Assembly: GCA_028023455.1 (NCBI GenBank)
Contig: JAQFVV010012395.1
Span: 10,786,154-10,850,153, forward strand
From: Epiperipatus broadwayi
Lineage: Eukaryota; Onychophora; Udeonychophora; Euonychophora; Peripatidae
Length of the DNA: 64,000 nucleotides
Direction: 5' to 3'
The notes under the pieces were generated by a model, which worked only from the letters and a program-made list of their open reading frames with translations, had not been told where the DNA came from and searched no databases. This document shows, piece by piece, positions 24,240-37,379 of this stretch (positions are counted from its first letter, which is position 1; every line of letters begins with the position of its first letter). The position numbers and the translations under genes are program-made.

Positions 24240-25480
24240 TTCCTTTCATTTTTAATTGACCAGTTCTTAACTAAATTTATTGAAATTTTATTAACATTTA
24301 TACAACTATCTATATTGTGCTTAATATAATTTGTTTCATATATTTGTCTTCTTTTTGAATTTTCAATATAATTTAAAGATTTTATATTTTTATAGCGTCT
24401 ATTCTGCATCCATGTGTTAAGTAATGAATGTAAAAAGCAGATGTATCACTTGTATTAATTGTACTGTTATGTTCTTTGGTTCTTTTTACTAATTTCCTAT
24501 ATATATATATGTAGTAAATCATATTACAATTGTCACAATTTTATATACGATTCATTTTTTATATTTTATATCATCTCATTTTGTAATTACATATTAATTT
24601 TTCCACACTTACTATTTGACCATCCAATATTTATATGTTTAAAATTGAATTCATTTTTTATTTGAGCTTCTATTATCATTATTATTATAATCATTTTATA
24701 TAGAAATGTTATTATTTAATATAGATTTTTTACAATTAAAAAATATATTTATATCTATAATTTTTAGATAATTCAATAAATTGTTGGGTTTTTTTTTGTA
24801 AACCAATTATATTTTTATCTGTATTATATTCATCATTTCTATATTTAAAATGTTTAATAACTGCCATCTTTTGTATCCATACTTGTTATGAATCTATAGG
24901 AATTTTTTTTTTATCTTTAATAAAATGTTTCAATATATTTCTACATTTAAATATTTAATTTTATTTTCAAATTCTACTTTTGTAAATTTAATATTAAATA
25001 TATTGTTAAAGTTATTATAAATATTATTCTTAGCTCTTTTATTACCAATTATTAAAGTATCATCTATATATCTAGAATAGTGTATTATTTCTTGAGTAAT
25101 TATTCTTTTTTTTTTAATTGTAGTACTTTCCAATTCATTTATAAATATTGAAGACATTAGTCTATTAATTGCACAACCCATAACTCATTCTTTATGTGTA
25201 TTCCAAAATTCATTATTGCATTTAAAATATAAACTGTTATATATTAATGTTAAGCATTCTTCTATTAAATTTTTTATTTTTTGCAATTTATCTCAACAAA
25301 AAAAAACAGCATAATGGTTTTTTTTTTCCATTTTTGATAATGTTTTTTGATTAATTATTTCATTTTGGTTTATAAAAGCATATGAGAAAGATTCTTATGT
25401 ATTCAATAGATGAATGGATATAGATAGATTCTCACCATTTTTGATTACATTAAATCTTGTCATTTTAATGCAATATTTAA
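24240..25480 (-). mobile_element. Penelope-like retroelement remnant (RT plus GIY-YIG)
   Basis: On the minus strand, 25181-24930 encodes MGCAINRLMSSIFINELE, then SRYIDDTLIIGNKRAKNN and FNIKFTKVEFENKIKYLNVE. This matches the MGSPLS..., RYVDDTF... and FT.E.E....FLDV blocks of Penelope-like reverse transcriptases, with YIDD as the catalytic box. About 400 bp further, 24537 to 24385 encodes CDNCNMIYYIYIYRKLVKRT, then KEHNSTINTSDTSAFYIH and a final HGCRIDAIKI. This fits the C-terminal GIY-YIG endonuclease with its CxxC, YYI, R and EH elements. Stop codons and frame changes occur between the blocks, so the element is inactive. The 24459-24665 plus-strand ORF is its shadow. Confidence 0.85.
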
Positions 25481-25542
25481 AATCTTAATCTGTATTAGAT
25501 GCAAAATTTTAAGTTGAACTGTTTTAAAATCTGACATTTTAG

Positions 25543-25631
25543 GCGACAAGTTCCTGCTGTGAATGAAGAATCAACCATGGAAGTTCATGGTGAAAGGCTT
25601 TCATTAACAGTACCAAATGGCCAAGAACATG
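25543..25631 (+). CDS. Cbl exon: short linker
   Basis: The acceptor GACATTTTAG and donor CATG/GTATAG bound an 89-bp exon that enters in phase 2 and leaves in phase 1. The split codon AG/G gives Arg. The peptide runs RQVPAVNEESTMEVHGER and then LSLTVPNGQEH, ending with the first base of a Gly codon completed at 30710. It is a variable linker in the Cbl tail with no motif I can name. Its place is fixed by phase agreement on both sides and by a base composition that departs from the surrounding introns. Confidence 0.8.
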
Positions 25632-26754
25632 GTATAGTTAGAAATATATATATATATGATTGTGTTATATGTGTAAATTTATATTTTATTTTTTATTATC
25701 ATTTATGTTTTTATTAATTTTGAATTTACATTTTAAAATAATTAAAACATAGTAAAAAAAAAAAGTGGAAAACTACAGTGGAGCTGCAATATATGCATTT
25801 TAATATACACAACTTCAATTATATATTAATTCAAAAAAAAAAAAAATGTGAATAAACAAAAAATAAAAATATTGAAATTCATAAAATTAATAAATTTTAT
25901 ATTAAGACAGCAGCCATTTTTCTCTTTCAAAGCTCAATTTCTTAATAACATTTCTTCACTTTACCTTGAAAGCACTTAGATTTTATTCTTCACTTCAGTA
26001 CAGTATTTTATGTAATAAAATATTTTCTAAGCATAAAACCAGAAGTTTTATAAAATTTACGAAAATTTGTGAAGTATCTTTCTTAAGCAATAAAATGAAA
26101 GTTATCATTTAATAATGACGGAAAAAAAGAGCTGTAAAATGTCCTTATACAGTATCAGAAAGTTTAAAAGTTTGAAGGGGTCAACCTAATAGCTACTGGC
26201 AGGTAGAGGTAACTATATAAGTTCTAAAATTGAACAAATTTAAAAACACCAAAATAGTAAGAAAAACTATAGTCTGCTGATAATGAGATTGTTATTATGT
26301 TTTTGTAAGTTTAAAAAAAAGGTATTGAAGAAAAGGATATATTTTAAAATATTTTGATGAAAGTTTGATACTTCACTATTAATTTTATTTATGAAGTAAA
26401 AATACAATACAGCAAGTTTTTTATGATTTTTATTTTTTAAACAAATGAAAATACATACAAAAAATATATATGTAAATATTCTCTCCCAATTTCTTATTAG
26501 TAACTGCATTATTCTTGTAAATTTTGTTTATATTATAATCTTAATTTTTATATACATATTATACATATAAAGTATCTGGGTTATATTTGTGCATGTTGGA
26601 AAGTACTATAGCATTACAATTCAGTAACCAACAAATATTTTATTGTAATCAAAGCTTATAAATAAAATGTGATCTATTATACACAATGTATGATGTAAGG
26701 GCAGCTTGGAACAAAATGTAGTAGCTATTGCATCTTCACTATACTAATTGAGTA

Positions 26755-26880
26755 TTTTGATGTTTAGTGCAGTATATACTCTAAATCTCAAGGTTCATGG
26801 AATGCAACTCCAACTGCTGATTCTGATGTTCAAACTTCTTGTGAACTCTTTAGCAATAAACCATTCGATTATTTTATTAT
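26755..26880 (+). repeat. eroded copy of the tRNA-like SINE
   Basis: AACTGCTGATTCTGATGTTC followed by AAACTTCTTGTGAACTC and TTTAGCAATAAACCATTC parallels the body of the SINE pair at 18027-18290 (CTGGCACTCAAACTTCTTATG, GAACTCCCGAGCAATAAAGCC). The tRNA-like head is hardly recognisable here. Confidence 0.55.
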
Positions 26881-29718
26881 TAAAAAAAAAAATATGGGAA
26901 TATTTATTTAAATAAATAAAGCAGCTGAATGAATTGAATATCAGAAATATGAAAAATAGATTTGCTAAAGTATATAAACATTTAATAAAGTCAAAAATAT
27001 TGGTCAAAAATATAAAGCAAATATCGCTGAAAAGATTAAAACTATTGGCCAAAGTAATTCAAAGATCTTAGTGAATAATGATATTCCATGACAGAGATAT
27101 GCAACCAATATTGTTATTACTCATTGCCACCAAATAAGTCCTACCTTAATAATTCATGTCACATTATGAATAGCTAGAGAATACATGTGTTAATTTGTTT
27201 TGGTAGAGATACTTCCTAATCTATATAATTATTCAGTTTTATAAGACTATTCGAGTTTTGCTTATGTCAAAAAATTTCATACACATCTTCCTACTTACAC
27301 AATACTTAAGTCCTGGAGTTTTTATGATGTTACTAATTGTTAAATAAACAGAATATGTGGAAAATGGGCATCAACTTCTATAATCAATATTGCATTGTAC
27401 CATAAAAACACAAAATCAGGTAAAACATGAAGAAGGAAGGCTTTCAAATGTTATTAAATTTTTTTATTTGTTATCTTATGTGACAACTTAAAGTAGGGTT
27501 GTGCTTTAGATGCTGCTAAAATGGAACAGAAAATGATGCTCCTAACCTAGTTTACATTTTTGTGAACAATTTGTCATCTCTCCAAGCACTATATAAAGTA
27601 TTTTTTCACTATCTCTAACTCATTGTATTTTCATTCTCATAATAACATGTTTTCAAAAATGCATAAATTGAGGAAGGACATGCATGTCATTTAAGATTAC
27701 TTCTATTTTTTTGCTGTAATCTTAAAATATCTATTGCTAATTTTCACCTTAAAATCTGAACTTTTATCTTCTGTCTTTAATCTTAGCACTTAAAATAGTG
27801 GACTTAAGATCAGAAGGTTCCTGAAGTGATCTTCAAGTGAGAGAGAGTATTTGATCAATTAATAATGAATCTGTTGTACTTAATTTATTACTTGCCTTTT
27901 TTTATAAACAATATCTTTTTCCGTATTTTACACAATCTATATTTCTAATTTTATCCATTCAACTTTTTCCCCCTCTATAAATTCATATTTCAAAAGCTTT
28001 CAGATTTCACCAATCATCCAAGTTTCTGCAAAAATTGTATTCAAGAAGTTCTACAAAATAATTACTTATAATAAATGTTTACTTAATTAATGCAACTTTT
28101 ATATATTTATTTTTCTTACGTTTGTCCTTAGTTAATCAACATCATTTTTATATTCTATCTATAACTCCCTATCCATCAATTCCTTATCACACTTACCAAT
28201 GTTTATTTTAATTTCAAACTTCAAATTATATCAATCTTTCTACCATTTTGTTAAGTTTGCCCACTATCCAGTAGCACTATTATAATATTATTAGCAAGCC
28301 TGATGTACTTTTTTTTTTTCACTGTTTATAAAGTATTGTCAAACTAAGTTAATTTAACATCATAACGAAATACTGAGCAAAATTAAATGCTGTACTACAG
28401 AATGTGTGTGTGTATATATATATATCAAATGGATAGTGTAATCTCACTCCATTGATATTTTCTTGGTAATTATCAAAACTTTATTAAACTGTTTCACTGT
28501 TTTCTTAGTATGCCCATTGGAGGCAGTAATCTTTGTGGCTTTGTTTCTAAATATTATAATCCATTCATATAACATTTCACCACCTCCCCTTTTTTAATAT
28601 ATAAGAAAAGATAAATGACTGCATTAATAATTTAACTATTATAAGATAAATGACTGTGTTAATAATTTCACTATTATTTATCAGATCAAGATCAAACTAC
28701 TTTTACCAAACACATTATAAAAAAGAAATATATCTTCATATGATATGAATTTAGTTTTTATTTTGAAAATGTTTTTATTAAGAGAAACAATAATAATAAT
28801 AAAAAAAACACTAAATCAAAAATGAAATGAACTAAACAGAAAGTAGTAAACATTATACAAATTGAGTGTTAATAAAAAAAAATGTAAGTAATGCAAACTG
28901 AACAGCATAGTCAAATGAATGAAAGCTTGCCAGTCCAATATATAAGTGTGTACTTTCTTCCTTATATGTTGAGGAATTTTAAGTCTCATGTTTCTCAAAT
29001 AAAAGCTTGTAGACCATGAAGACTTTCATGATGGCTTTGGTATATGTAAATTTGAAACTTTCTGAACATATTACTACAATTATTGACTAGAGGTTCAGCA
29101 TTTGAAAGCATACTCTGTGAGTCTATTATTAATAATAATATATCCAGATTATTAGTACTATACTAAAAAAGAAAAACTAAATTATCTTTTAATAGATTTA
29201 AAGAGTAATTAAATTGTAGAGATTCAACAAACCTCATTTTAATATTAAGAAATGAAAATAAGATATTAAATTCTGATTTCTTTACTAACTATTTCTTAAA
29301 AATTTCTTGTAAATGGCTTTCACTTGATATTAGAATTAGCAATTTTTCATATATTTTCAAAAATATCTGATATTGTTTTTTAATTTATTAAAATTTTATT
29401 TTCCCCCCTCAATTTCTTGTTTCTATTTTTAATTATCTGTTAAAATTAGAAGATTATGGCTTGACCCTTTGATTTAATCATTTTGTGTTTGCAAATTCTA
29501 ATCTTTCCATTTTATTCATTATTATATTATATTTCATTATTAGATTGTATAAATCTCTTCCAAAGCAAACTATTCTTTTTTTTTTACTTTTCTTAATCTT
29601 TTACAACATTCATCCCAAACTTCATTATTTTTTTTTACCAAATCTGTTTTATTTACTTTTTCATGTATAAATTTTCAAATTTCATTGTCATTTATGTTTT
29701 TAGTTTACAAATTAAGAG

Positions 29719-29790
29719 ACTTCATGGTATAGTGTTTTATGCAATTGCCTGTCATGTTTGTGATATGGAATACAAATCCAGATAGAGCAT
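29719..29790 (+). repeat. degenerate tRNA-like sequence
   Basis: CATGGTATAGTGTTTTATGC, then ATTGCCTGTCATG, then GATATGGAATACAAATCC resembles the D-arm, anticodon arm (GCCTGTCA as in tRNA-Asp) and T-arm of a tRNA in the right order. Stem pairing is poor and the B box is degraded, so it is a pseudo-tRNA or SINE head and not a working tRNA gene. Confidence 0.4.
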
Positions 29791-30709
29791 TAGATGTCTT
29801 TTTTAAGATAGTTAATCATTTTTAAAATAAACTTAGGATTTTTCAGTATCTGACCTGTAGACAACCCAGAAAGTCATCCATTGATATTTTGCTATTAATA
29901 GCTGGAAGTAATGATTCCAGAATTTTCAAAGTTAGTTAAATTAAGACAAGTAGCCTTCACCATTGATGAGAAAAGTATCTTGCTTACATCTATAGGCACT
30001 AGTCTGTTTATTTTTATTATATAAATTTTTCTATTGTGTGATTGCAGAATCCTGTTACCTTGACACTCAACTTTTACTTTCAGATAGAAAACTGACCTTA
30101 AATTTGTTTTCCCATTATAATTTTGATTTGCGTCAATTAATATTTTGTCTATCAAGTTTTTTTATAACTTAACAAAAACAATCTTTTCTTTAACTAAATC
30201 TAATTTTTATTTGTATATCTCAATTATAAAATCCTAATGTTTCGACTTTGTTCTGCTATGTTTCTGGGTTTTTTTTAGTATATACATATGCAAGATGTCT
30301 ATAAAATTGATGGGCAGTTTAAATATTAATGTAAATTTAATATACACTTAAGATAAATGATATTTAAATACTTGATTTCTGAAGTCATTTGTTGTTAATG
30401 AACCATGATTACAAAAAAACATTAATTGAATATAAGTTATGACTGATAAAATTAGTAGTACTAAACAGCTGCAAAAAGGTTTAGTATTTAGTTAAATATA
30501 CACTATCTAATAAATCGACTGTTAATGGGTAAAAAATGCATCATTTGAGACAATTTTTAATTTAGTTATAGAAATACAGAGAATTAATAATCAGTTATTA
30601 GTGCTGGAATTTTTTTCTTAAACATATAATGTAAAAAAAAAAGTTGAATATAAATAAATAAATATTCATATATTCTGTCTTTATACATATATTAATGTGT
30701 ATTTTTTAG

Positions 30710-30928
30710 GTTCTGGTGTTGCATACGCAGAATTAAAATATGATGCAGTGTCTGTTTCAATCCCATCATCCTCTACCATATCACAGTCTAATTGTAATCA
30801 AATAACATATTCATCTGTAAATCGAACCAAATTAGATAGGATTTCTTCAGGTGGTCATTCCCTTCACTATGCAGAATTAGCTGATATCAGTGAAGAACCT
30901 AATTATGAAAATACTGACATGATCTCAG
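30710..30928 (+). CDS. Cbl exon: tyrosine-motif segment, symmetric phase 1
   Basis: A 219-bp exon between TATTTTTTAG and the donor G/GTAAAT, phase 1 at both ends, so skipping it would keep the frame. It encodes GSGVAYAELKYDAVSVS, a Ser/Thr/Asn-rich middle (ITYSSVNRTKLDRISSGG) and HSLHYAELADISEEPNYENT. Tyrosine motifs in this region of Cbl proteins are phosphorylation and SH2-docking sites. Here VAYAEL and LHYAEL both fit the ITIM pattern [ILVS]xYxx[ILV] and also the YxxL endocytic pattern, and NYENTDM is a further acidic Tyr site. The function of these motifs is inferred. An ATG-started reading of the same block exists but uses intron sequence upstream of the acceptor and is not the real start. 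Confidence 0.87.
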
Positions 30929-33303
30929 GTAAATAATTGTGTCAGAAATTTTTTATTGACTGACAGAGTTTAAAGGTACTAAAAGAGAAGTTGCACTTAC
31001 TGTTTGTGTGTGTTAAAAAGCAAATGAGTATCTCTTTACATAACATTTTGACAAATTAAATTTACACTTAAGCCACAGTGCTTTTGGAAGTGCTTTATTT
31101 TATCACAAAGGAACCAAATAAAAGTAATAGATGATGAAATATGATTTTTTTTAAAAAGATTAATAAGGATAGAATTAATTTTTTGAAAATTAATAGATAA
31201 TAATTTATAAAATGTGTTTTTGATCATCATAAATTTATTTTATGGTACAAACACAAAAGCTGTTTATGATATAATTTTAAATATAAAATATTAGATTATG
31301 TTAAGAATATGACAAGTTTCCACCATCAAGGATGGTTGTATTGTAGGTTTATTTGACTACTAATAACATAATATGCAGACATCGCAAACAGAAAAAGTAA
31401 GAATCAAAAAAAAGGTATTTTTGAAATTAAGATTATTTCATAATGGTGTTAGATAAAACTCAGTCTACAAATTTTATTTATATTTATAATTCATAGGTTT
31501 TAAAATTTTCAAAAATCTCAAATTTGTTGGAACTCTCCATGATTATCTCTCACTTGTTTGGTCATAATGCCCTATTACCTAGTTACAACAAATTATTTGT
31601 AAGATATATATATATATTAAGTTTGCTTTAGAGTAATTTTTGTGTCATAATAATCAGATGGTAGTGCCAAAGTAAATTCTCAATTTCACTTCTATTTACT
31701 AGGCTATTTCAGTAGTCAGTTTTTATATTAAACTAATCTAGCAATCAAGTTTCATATATATGTGTGAGTGTGTAACTCAGTTTAATACCTTGAAATTTTC
31801 AAATTGAATCTAAGCTAAATTGCTATCTAGTTTAATCAAAGTTAGCATTTAATTTATTAGTTATATATTTTAGTGATATTCAATCTAAGCTGGACCATTA
31901 ATATCTTGACTTTTTTGACAGGGAAGATTCATAGTACTGTGTGATTTCTCTAGAATAAAGATTAAAAGATTATTGCTGTCAAATATGAATTAAAGGTAAG
32001 CTAAATATGGAAGCAGATTGAAGATATTTAAGTAATATGATTAAGTGATTACACTTGATTTTCGTCTTCACTTGTCATTTCTTTAATGTAAGTTTAACAT
32101 TTAAATATTTAGCAGAAAGATTTTGCAACATTATGATAGCATAGCTACCTGTTATGCGTATGACATAGGGTTCTTGTTGAGATCGGATAAATTTTGAACT
32201 TTTTTTCAAGTTAGTTTCTTTTTTTTTAAGTATTAGTTTATCAACGTCCAATTAATATCGGTTGAATAAATGTTGTCAGTAACTGTAAAAGTAAAAAACT
32301 AAATTGGTCATTAAGTTCATGGTTTATATTTTTTAATAGTTAGAGCTATATTGTAATCTTCATTAGATCTATATAATATTATACATGTAAATGTTATCAA
32401 AGGCACTAGACAATAACTTATTATAACTAAACCTAATAATACTTAATCATTATTAATGGTAGTTTGCTGGTGATTGTCACCCTATGAAGATGATGATAGA
32501 TCGATTTTTAAATAGAAGTTAACTAACATGGGAAAATTAAAAAGTTTGAGTACATGTTTTTGCTGAAAAATAAATTCATTGATTCCAAAAATTTTTTAAG
32601 TAATGGATAATCTAATCAATTGAAAAAAATTGTTTGTTCCAACTTCTCATCTAACAATTATTTTTGTTCCAGCTAAAAAGTAATATTAAAAGCAATTTAA
32701 AATGGTAATATTTGTCTTTCAACTTTTAGATATAATGAATAAAATTTATGAACACTATGTATCAGTCAATTGGACTTTTGTGATTATAATTATCTTACTT
32801 AATCATTAAAATGACACTTTCATCCAAATTATATATTGTAATAAAAAGCATTATATTATTTCCCAAATAGTTAATTCTAGTCATTAATATGATTACTTAA
32901 TGGTTACCTATATATTTAAAAGACAAAAAAATTTTTAAAAAGCAAAAATGAAATCTTATTTTTAGAAATTCTGTGTTTTAAAAAAATTGAGGAATTGTTT
33001 TTTTTTTAAAAAAAAACAAAACAAGCATGACAAACTGTAATGCTTAAAACTTTTAGACATTCCATCCACAAACAAACCCTTTGCTCCTGATTCTGAAATC
33101 TATATTATTGTTTTGTAAACCATGAACAGTGATTTGAGAACAAAAATAAATAATGACCTAAAAGAAAATTAATCACAAGTTCAAAGTTAAACCAATCCAT
33201 CTTTCTTATTACTATTACAATGTTTATAACAATAATAAGAAAGATGAATTTGTTTAATTTTTTATAATTTTATCAATGTATATAGAAGGATAAATTGATA
33301 ATA

Positions 33304-34386
33304 CACCTGGGTCTCTTTTTACGCGGACTTATTTAACACGATTTTTAAGTTACGCGATTCGTGTTTCACCGGAAGTCAAACTCCGATAATGCGCCATTAC
33401 TTTAAATAATAAATTTCATGCACTTACGTTATATTGAAAGTAATAGCACATTATTGGAATTCGATTTTCATCTTAGTAATTTCAATATTTTCAGTGCTTT
33501 ATAATAGTAAGATTTTATGCAATAATGAAATTAAAATCATGATTTCCACATTTTATGTATACACATTAAATTTTACAAGATTATAATGTAAATTTGTTCA
33601 AACATTGTGCTAGTTAATTTTGGACTTTAAATCACATTCTGTTTTTGCTTTTTAAAAAAGAACGTAATCAATTATTAATCATTTAGTGTCCGCAAGTTGA
33701 TTTTTAAACGGAATTGAAAATTAAAAAATTAAAGACAAAAATAAAAGTTTAGATACAGAAGAAAATGTAAAAAAAGATAATGAAACAGAAGTGGAACCTG
33801 TTCCTTTCACTGCAAAAATGAATTGAGGTCTTCAACTTTCTAATCAGTTGGCAAATTATTTTCTTATAAATGACACTAATCTCGATGTCTGGATATCGCG
33901 TTCATAAACAATTAATAAAATCATCATCTCAAAGATTAATTACTAATTACGTTGTCACCAGAAAACAACACAACATGAGTGAAGTTGGTGCTATTTCCTC
34001 TTGTGAAGAATCAAAAACCAGTTTGCAAACGAACTTGTTTACCGGTAAATAGCGATAATAATTAAAACGTGTATAAAAAAATGTATGCATAAAAATACAT
34101 ATTGTTTTGAATAAAATTAAATATAGTTAAAAAATAGTTTAAAAAGTTTGTCTTGTATCAATTTTTTTCAAATTTGAAATTTTTTATTAGTTATATTTTA
34201 TTTCCTTATTTTTTTTTTGCGCGAATTTTAAAGTAATTTTACGTTGGTGCTGTGCTTTTATGCGAATTTTGAAAAATCACAGACCGCTTCCCCCCTTTTT
34301 CAATGTAAGTTACGTCTATTTTGCGCGATTTCGTTTGTGCGTGTTTTCTGAGGAACCTATCTATCACGTAAAACGAGACCCAGATG
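33304..34386 (+). mobile_element. pogo/Tigger-like TIR element, copy 1
   Basis: Starts CACCTGGGTCTCTTTTTACG and ends with CGAGACCCAGATG, flanked by TA on both sides (33302-33303 and 34387-34388), as in Tc1/mariner and pogo insertions. A second copy in opposite orientation lies at 35369-36333 and shares subterminal sequence beyond the TIR at both ends. A 60-codon ORF at 33870-34052 (SSSQRLITNYVVTRK; EESKTSLQTNLFTGK) may be the residue of a transposase C-terminus. No DDE catalytic region is seen, so this is a deleted or non-autonomous copy. Confidence 0.82.
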
Positions 34387-35368
34387 TACTTTATAAAGTT
34401 CAAAGTTATTATATGCATAAGTTTAGTTGAAATGAAGACTAATCCTGATCAAAAGAAATTTGACTTAATGAAGCAATTTGTAAAAGCATTCTGAAAATGA
34501 AGAATATTTTAAATATTTAGCCAAAAAAAAATTTTCACTTTAAGTGAATTAATACTAATTGTAATAATAATTCTTATCTGTAGTTTCTAATATTTTATGA
34601 ATTATTAATAACAATCTAAATTATTGAATTCAAATATATATTGTTTTATTTTATTTTTTAAGTTTGTAATATAGTTCTAAATATTAGATATGAGAAGTGA
34701 CAAGCAGTAAAAACCAAGGTACAATCATTGTTCATGTGTTATTCTATTACTTTATTACTCAAGTCTATCCTAAGAAATAACATGAACATATAATAAATTG
34801 CTCTGTATGGGTTAGTGCAGCGGCACTGCAACTCAAGCAAATTATGGAAAGAAATTAGCAAAATAAGATGTAAAATTTTTAAAATATCTAGAACATTTTA
34901 TATAAATTATTATACTTTCCAGACATATTGTTAAGTGTTGCAGAGATTTAATAAGTTCATATTGAATCTGAATTAGATATTATAGTTTCACACTTACATT
35001 TTGATCGAAGAATATGACCAGAGATTTCAATTGAATGTAAATAGATGTGAATATTATTGATAAATAGAGTCATTACTAGTAAGTTCCACTTTTTTTTTTC
35101 CAAACTGTAGAATATCTCAATTTCATCGATATCTTTCACCTTGTTTATTAATGTTGTTTTGATCAAAACTTTGCCATTAAGGCCTTATGATTGGAGTCTC
35201 ATCTGATGGGATAAATTTTATTGGTAATGTAAACTAGTCATCCAAAAAAAAAAAAATAGTAAGTAAGACCCTCAATTGTAATGATTCCTAATAATATTAT
35301 CAAAATTATATATAAAATGATAATATTTGAACCACGTAAGGTGAAGTTCTGCATTTAAAATTACAATA

Positions 35369-36333
35369 GACCTGGGTCTCGTTTTATGCAATAGATAGGT
35401 TCCACAGAAAACCCGCATTAAAAAAAATCGCCCAAAAATAGACTTAATTTACCTTGAAAAATGGGGGATAGGTGCTGTAATTTTCAGAATTCGCATAAAA
35501 GCAAAGCAGCAAGGAAAAATTACTTTAAAATTCACATTGAAAAAATAAGCAAATAAAGTATGACTAATAAAAAATTTCAAATATTTGAAAAAAATTAATA
35601 CAAGACAAACTTTTTTTACTTTTTTATTGACTACAGTATTTAATTTTTCATATATATTTTAATCTTTACCGCTAGCGTTCGTTTGTAAACTGGTAAGAAA
35701 TCGGATTCGATGTGATGTGATGTGGCTTCTTCTTAAACGAAGTCAAGAATCTCTCAGCAATTATGCCCAGAGAAACCTGTTAGCCACTCTTTTTATTCGT
35801 GATGTGATGTACAACTAGCGCCATTTTCAGTCTTGTGCTGTGTTAATGGTTTTCTGTTTCTATATTAAAAAAATGAAATTGCAATTAAAACAAAAAGATT
35901 ATACATTATCATTAGAAAGATTATTTTCAGTTTATAAAATCTTCATTTTTTATTTTAAAAATCTAAAAGATTATTTATTTCTGTTATACATATATAACAA
36001 AATACGTTTTAAAAGTTTAAATTTTTTGAATATTTATAGCGATATTTTTATATGTAAGTATAAATCTATTATTATTATTTACTCATTAGTATAAATAGGT
36101 TATTTACATAGAAGCTACGTTTTAAATACAGCTTCAGGCATATTCACGTTAGCTGCTAATATAACGTTATATTTTGAAAAAAAAAAGTATTTCAAGTGAA
36201 AATAAGTTATTAATAATTTAAATTTTTTGATATCTAATAAATATGGTGAAATATGAAAGATATTAAGAAGAAACATGAATAGCATAACTTCAAAATCGCA
36301 TTAAAATAATCCGCATAAAACAAGACCCAGGTG
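35369..36333 (-). mobile_element. pogo/Tigger-like TIR element, copy 2 (inverted)
   Basis: Left end GACCTGGGTCTCGTTTTATG and right end GCATAAAACAAGACCCAGGTG, with TA at 35367-35368 and 36334-36335. Its left end matches the right end of copy 1 read in reverse (both have GATAGGTTCC near the tip), so the pair is oriented tail to tail about 1 kb apart. The interior near 35640-35830 matches the GTTTGCAAACGAAC region of copy 1. The ORF at 35840-36094 is AT-rich and without family resemblance. Confidence 0.82.
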
Positions 36334-37379
36334 TATTTATTTCATATTATACTGTTTATGGTACAAATATATATTTGGCATTGTGTAATATTTAAAAAAA
36401 AAAAAAACTTCTTCAAAGAGAGTAAAATGCAAAGATCATTTAAAAGATAATATTTAATTTTTTTTTTAACTAGTATAATTTTAAAGAAAAAAATGTACAA
36501 TGAAAGTTAATTTTTTTTCCTTATTTATTTATGTAATTTAATCAAAATAATGTTGATATTGGAAAGTGCATGCAGATTAATTAATTCAGATAGTGAAAAG
36601 ACATTCCACATGCAGATTACAATCAAAGTTGCCAAAGTTAATTAAAGATGACGAAAATAATCCATAAAAAAAAAAAAAAAACTTTGTAGCTGGAAAAAAA
36701 AAAGAAATAATGTGGAAGATTATAGAATAATAAAACAAAGGATAAAGAAAACATGCACAGGACTTCTCAAAATTGGTCTGGACTATAAAAGGATTGGACA
36801 AGTTGGAAAGGGGCTTTTTCACCTGTGTGTTTTGGTCAAGTTCTCGTGTGCAGCATTTTTTTTACAAATTATGAATAAAATCTTGCCACTTAGATCTAAA
36901 GTGAGCCTATTCCACATGCGTGAGTAGAACCAGATCGTTCACCGACACCTTCTTTCGGAAAAAAGTCACCTAAACCTTCGTCTAACCTTGCCTCAATCAA
37001 GATCAGAGATATGGAAAAAATGAAACCATAAAAATCAGTACTGCGGACTATCCATCAAAAGGATAAGTTACGAGAAATCAAAAACCCGATCTTTAAAATT
37101 ATTACTTTATAAGTTACGAGATGCTTGATGCAGAATCAGTTAGTCTAACGACTTTAGCGCCCTCTTTTATAAATTAAAAACTGATTCTGCCAGTAATTGA
37201 AATCGTAATAATTCTTAGGTCTAGTTAATCAGGAAATATAGCTATGGATTTTTTTTTTTAGAAATATGAGTGAAATATTTTTGTCCTTCATAGCTTGATT
37301 AACTCATGCACCCTAGTGCATAATTTTAAGGCCTATCAAAATGTGAAAAACATTCAAATATATTGGTCTTTTTTTTTTT

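Larger units (their letters stand above)
25632..30709. other. intron, mostly unrecognised AT-rich DNA
   Basis: A 5.1-kb intron. An eroded SINE relative lies at 26755-26880, a tRNA-like remnant at 29719-29790 and an AT/GT microsatellite near 28404. ORFs of 60-86 codons at 26267, 26795, 28816, 29485 and 29895 have low-complexity composition and no recognisable family, so they are left out. Confidence 0.55.

Noticed and set aside
24459-24665. 68-codon + strand ORF
   Set aside because: Antisense shadow of the Penelope GIY-YIG region.
29719-29790. Possible tRNA-Asp gene
   Set aside because: Stems do not pair well and the B box is degraded; kept only as a tRNA-like remnant.
30697-30936. ORF starting with ATG at 30697 as a separate small gene
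   Set aside because: The ATG side uses intron sequence before a clear TTTTTTAG acceptor; the block is an internal Cbl exon with matching phases on both sides.
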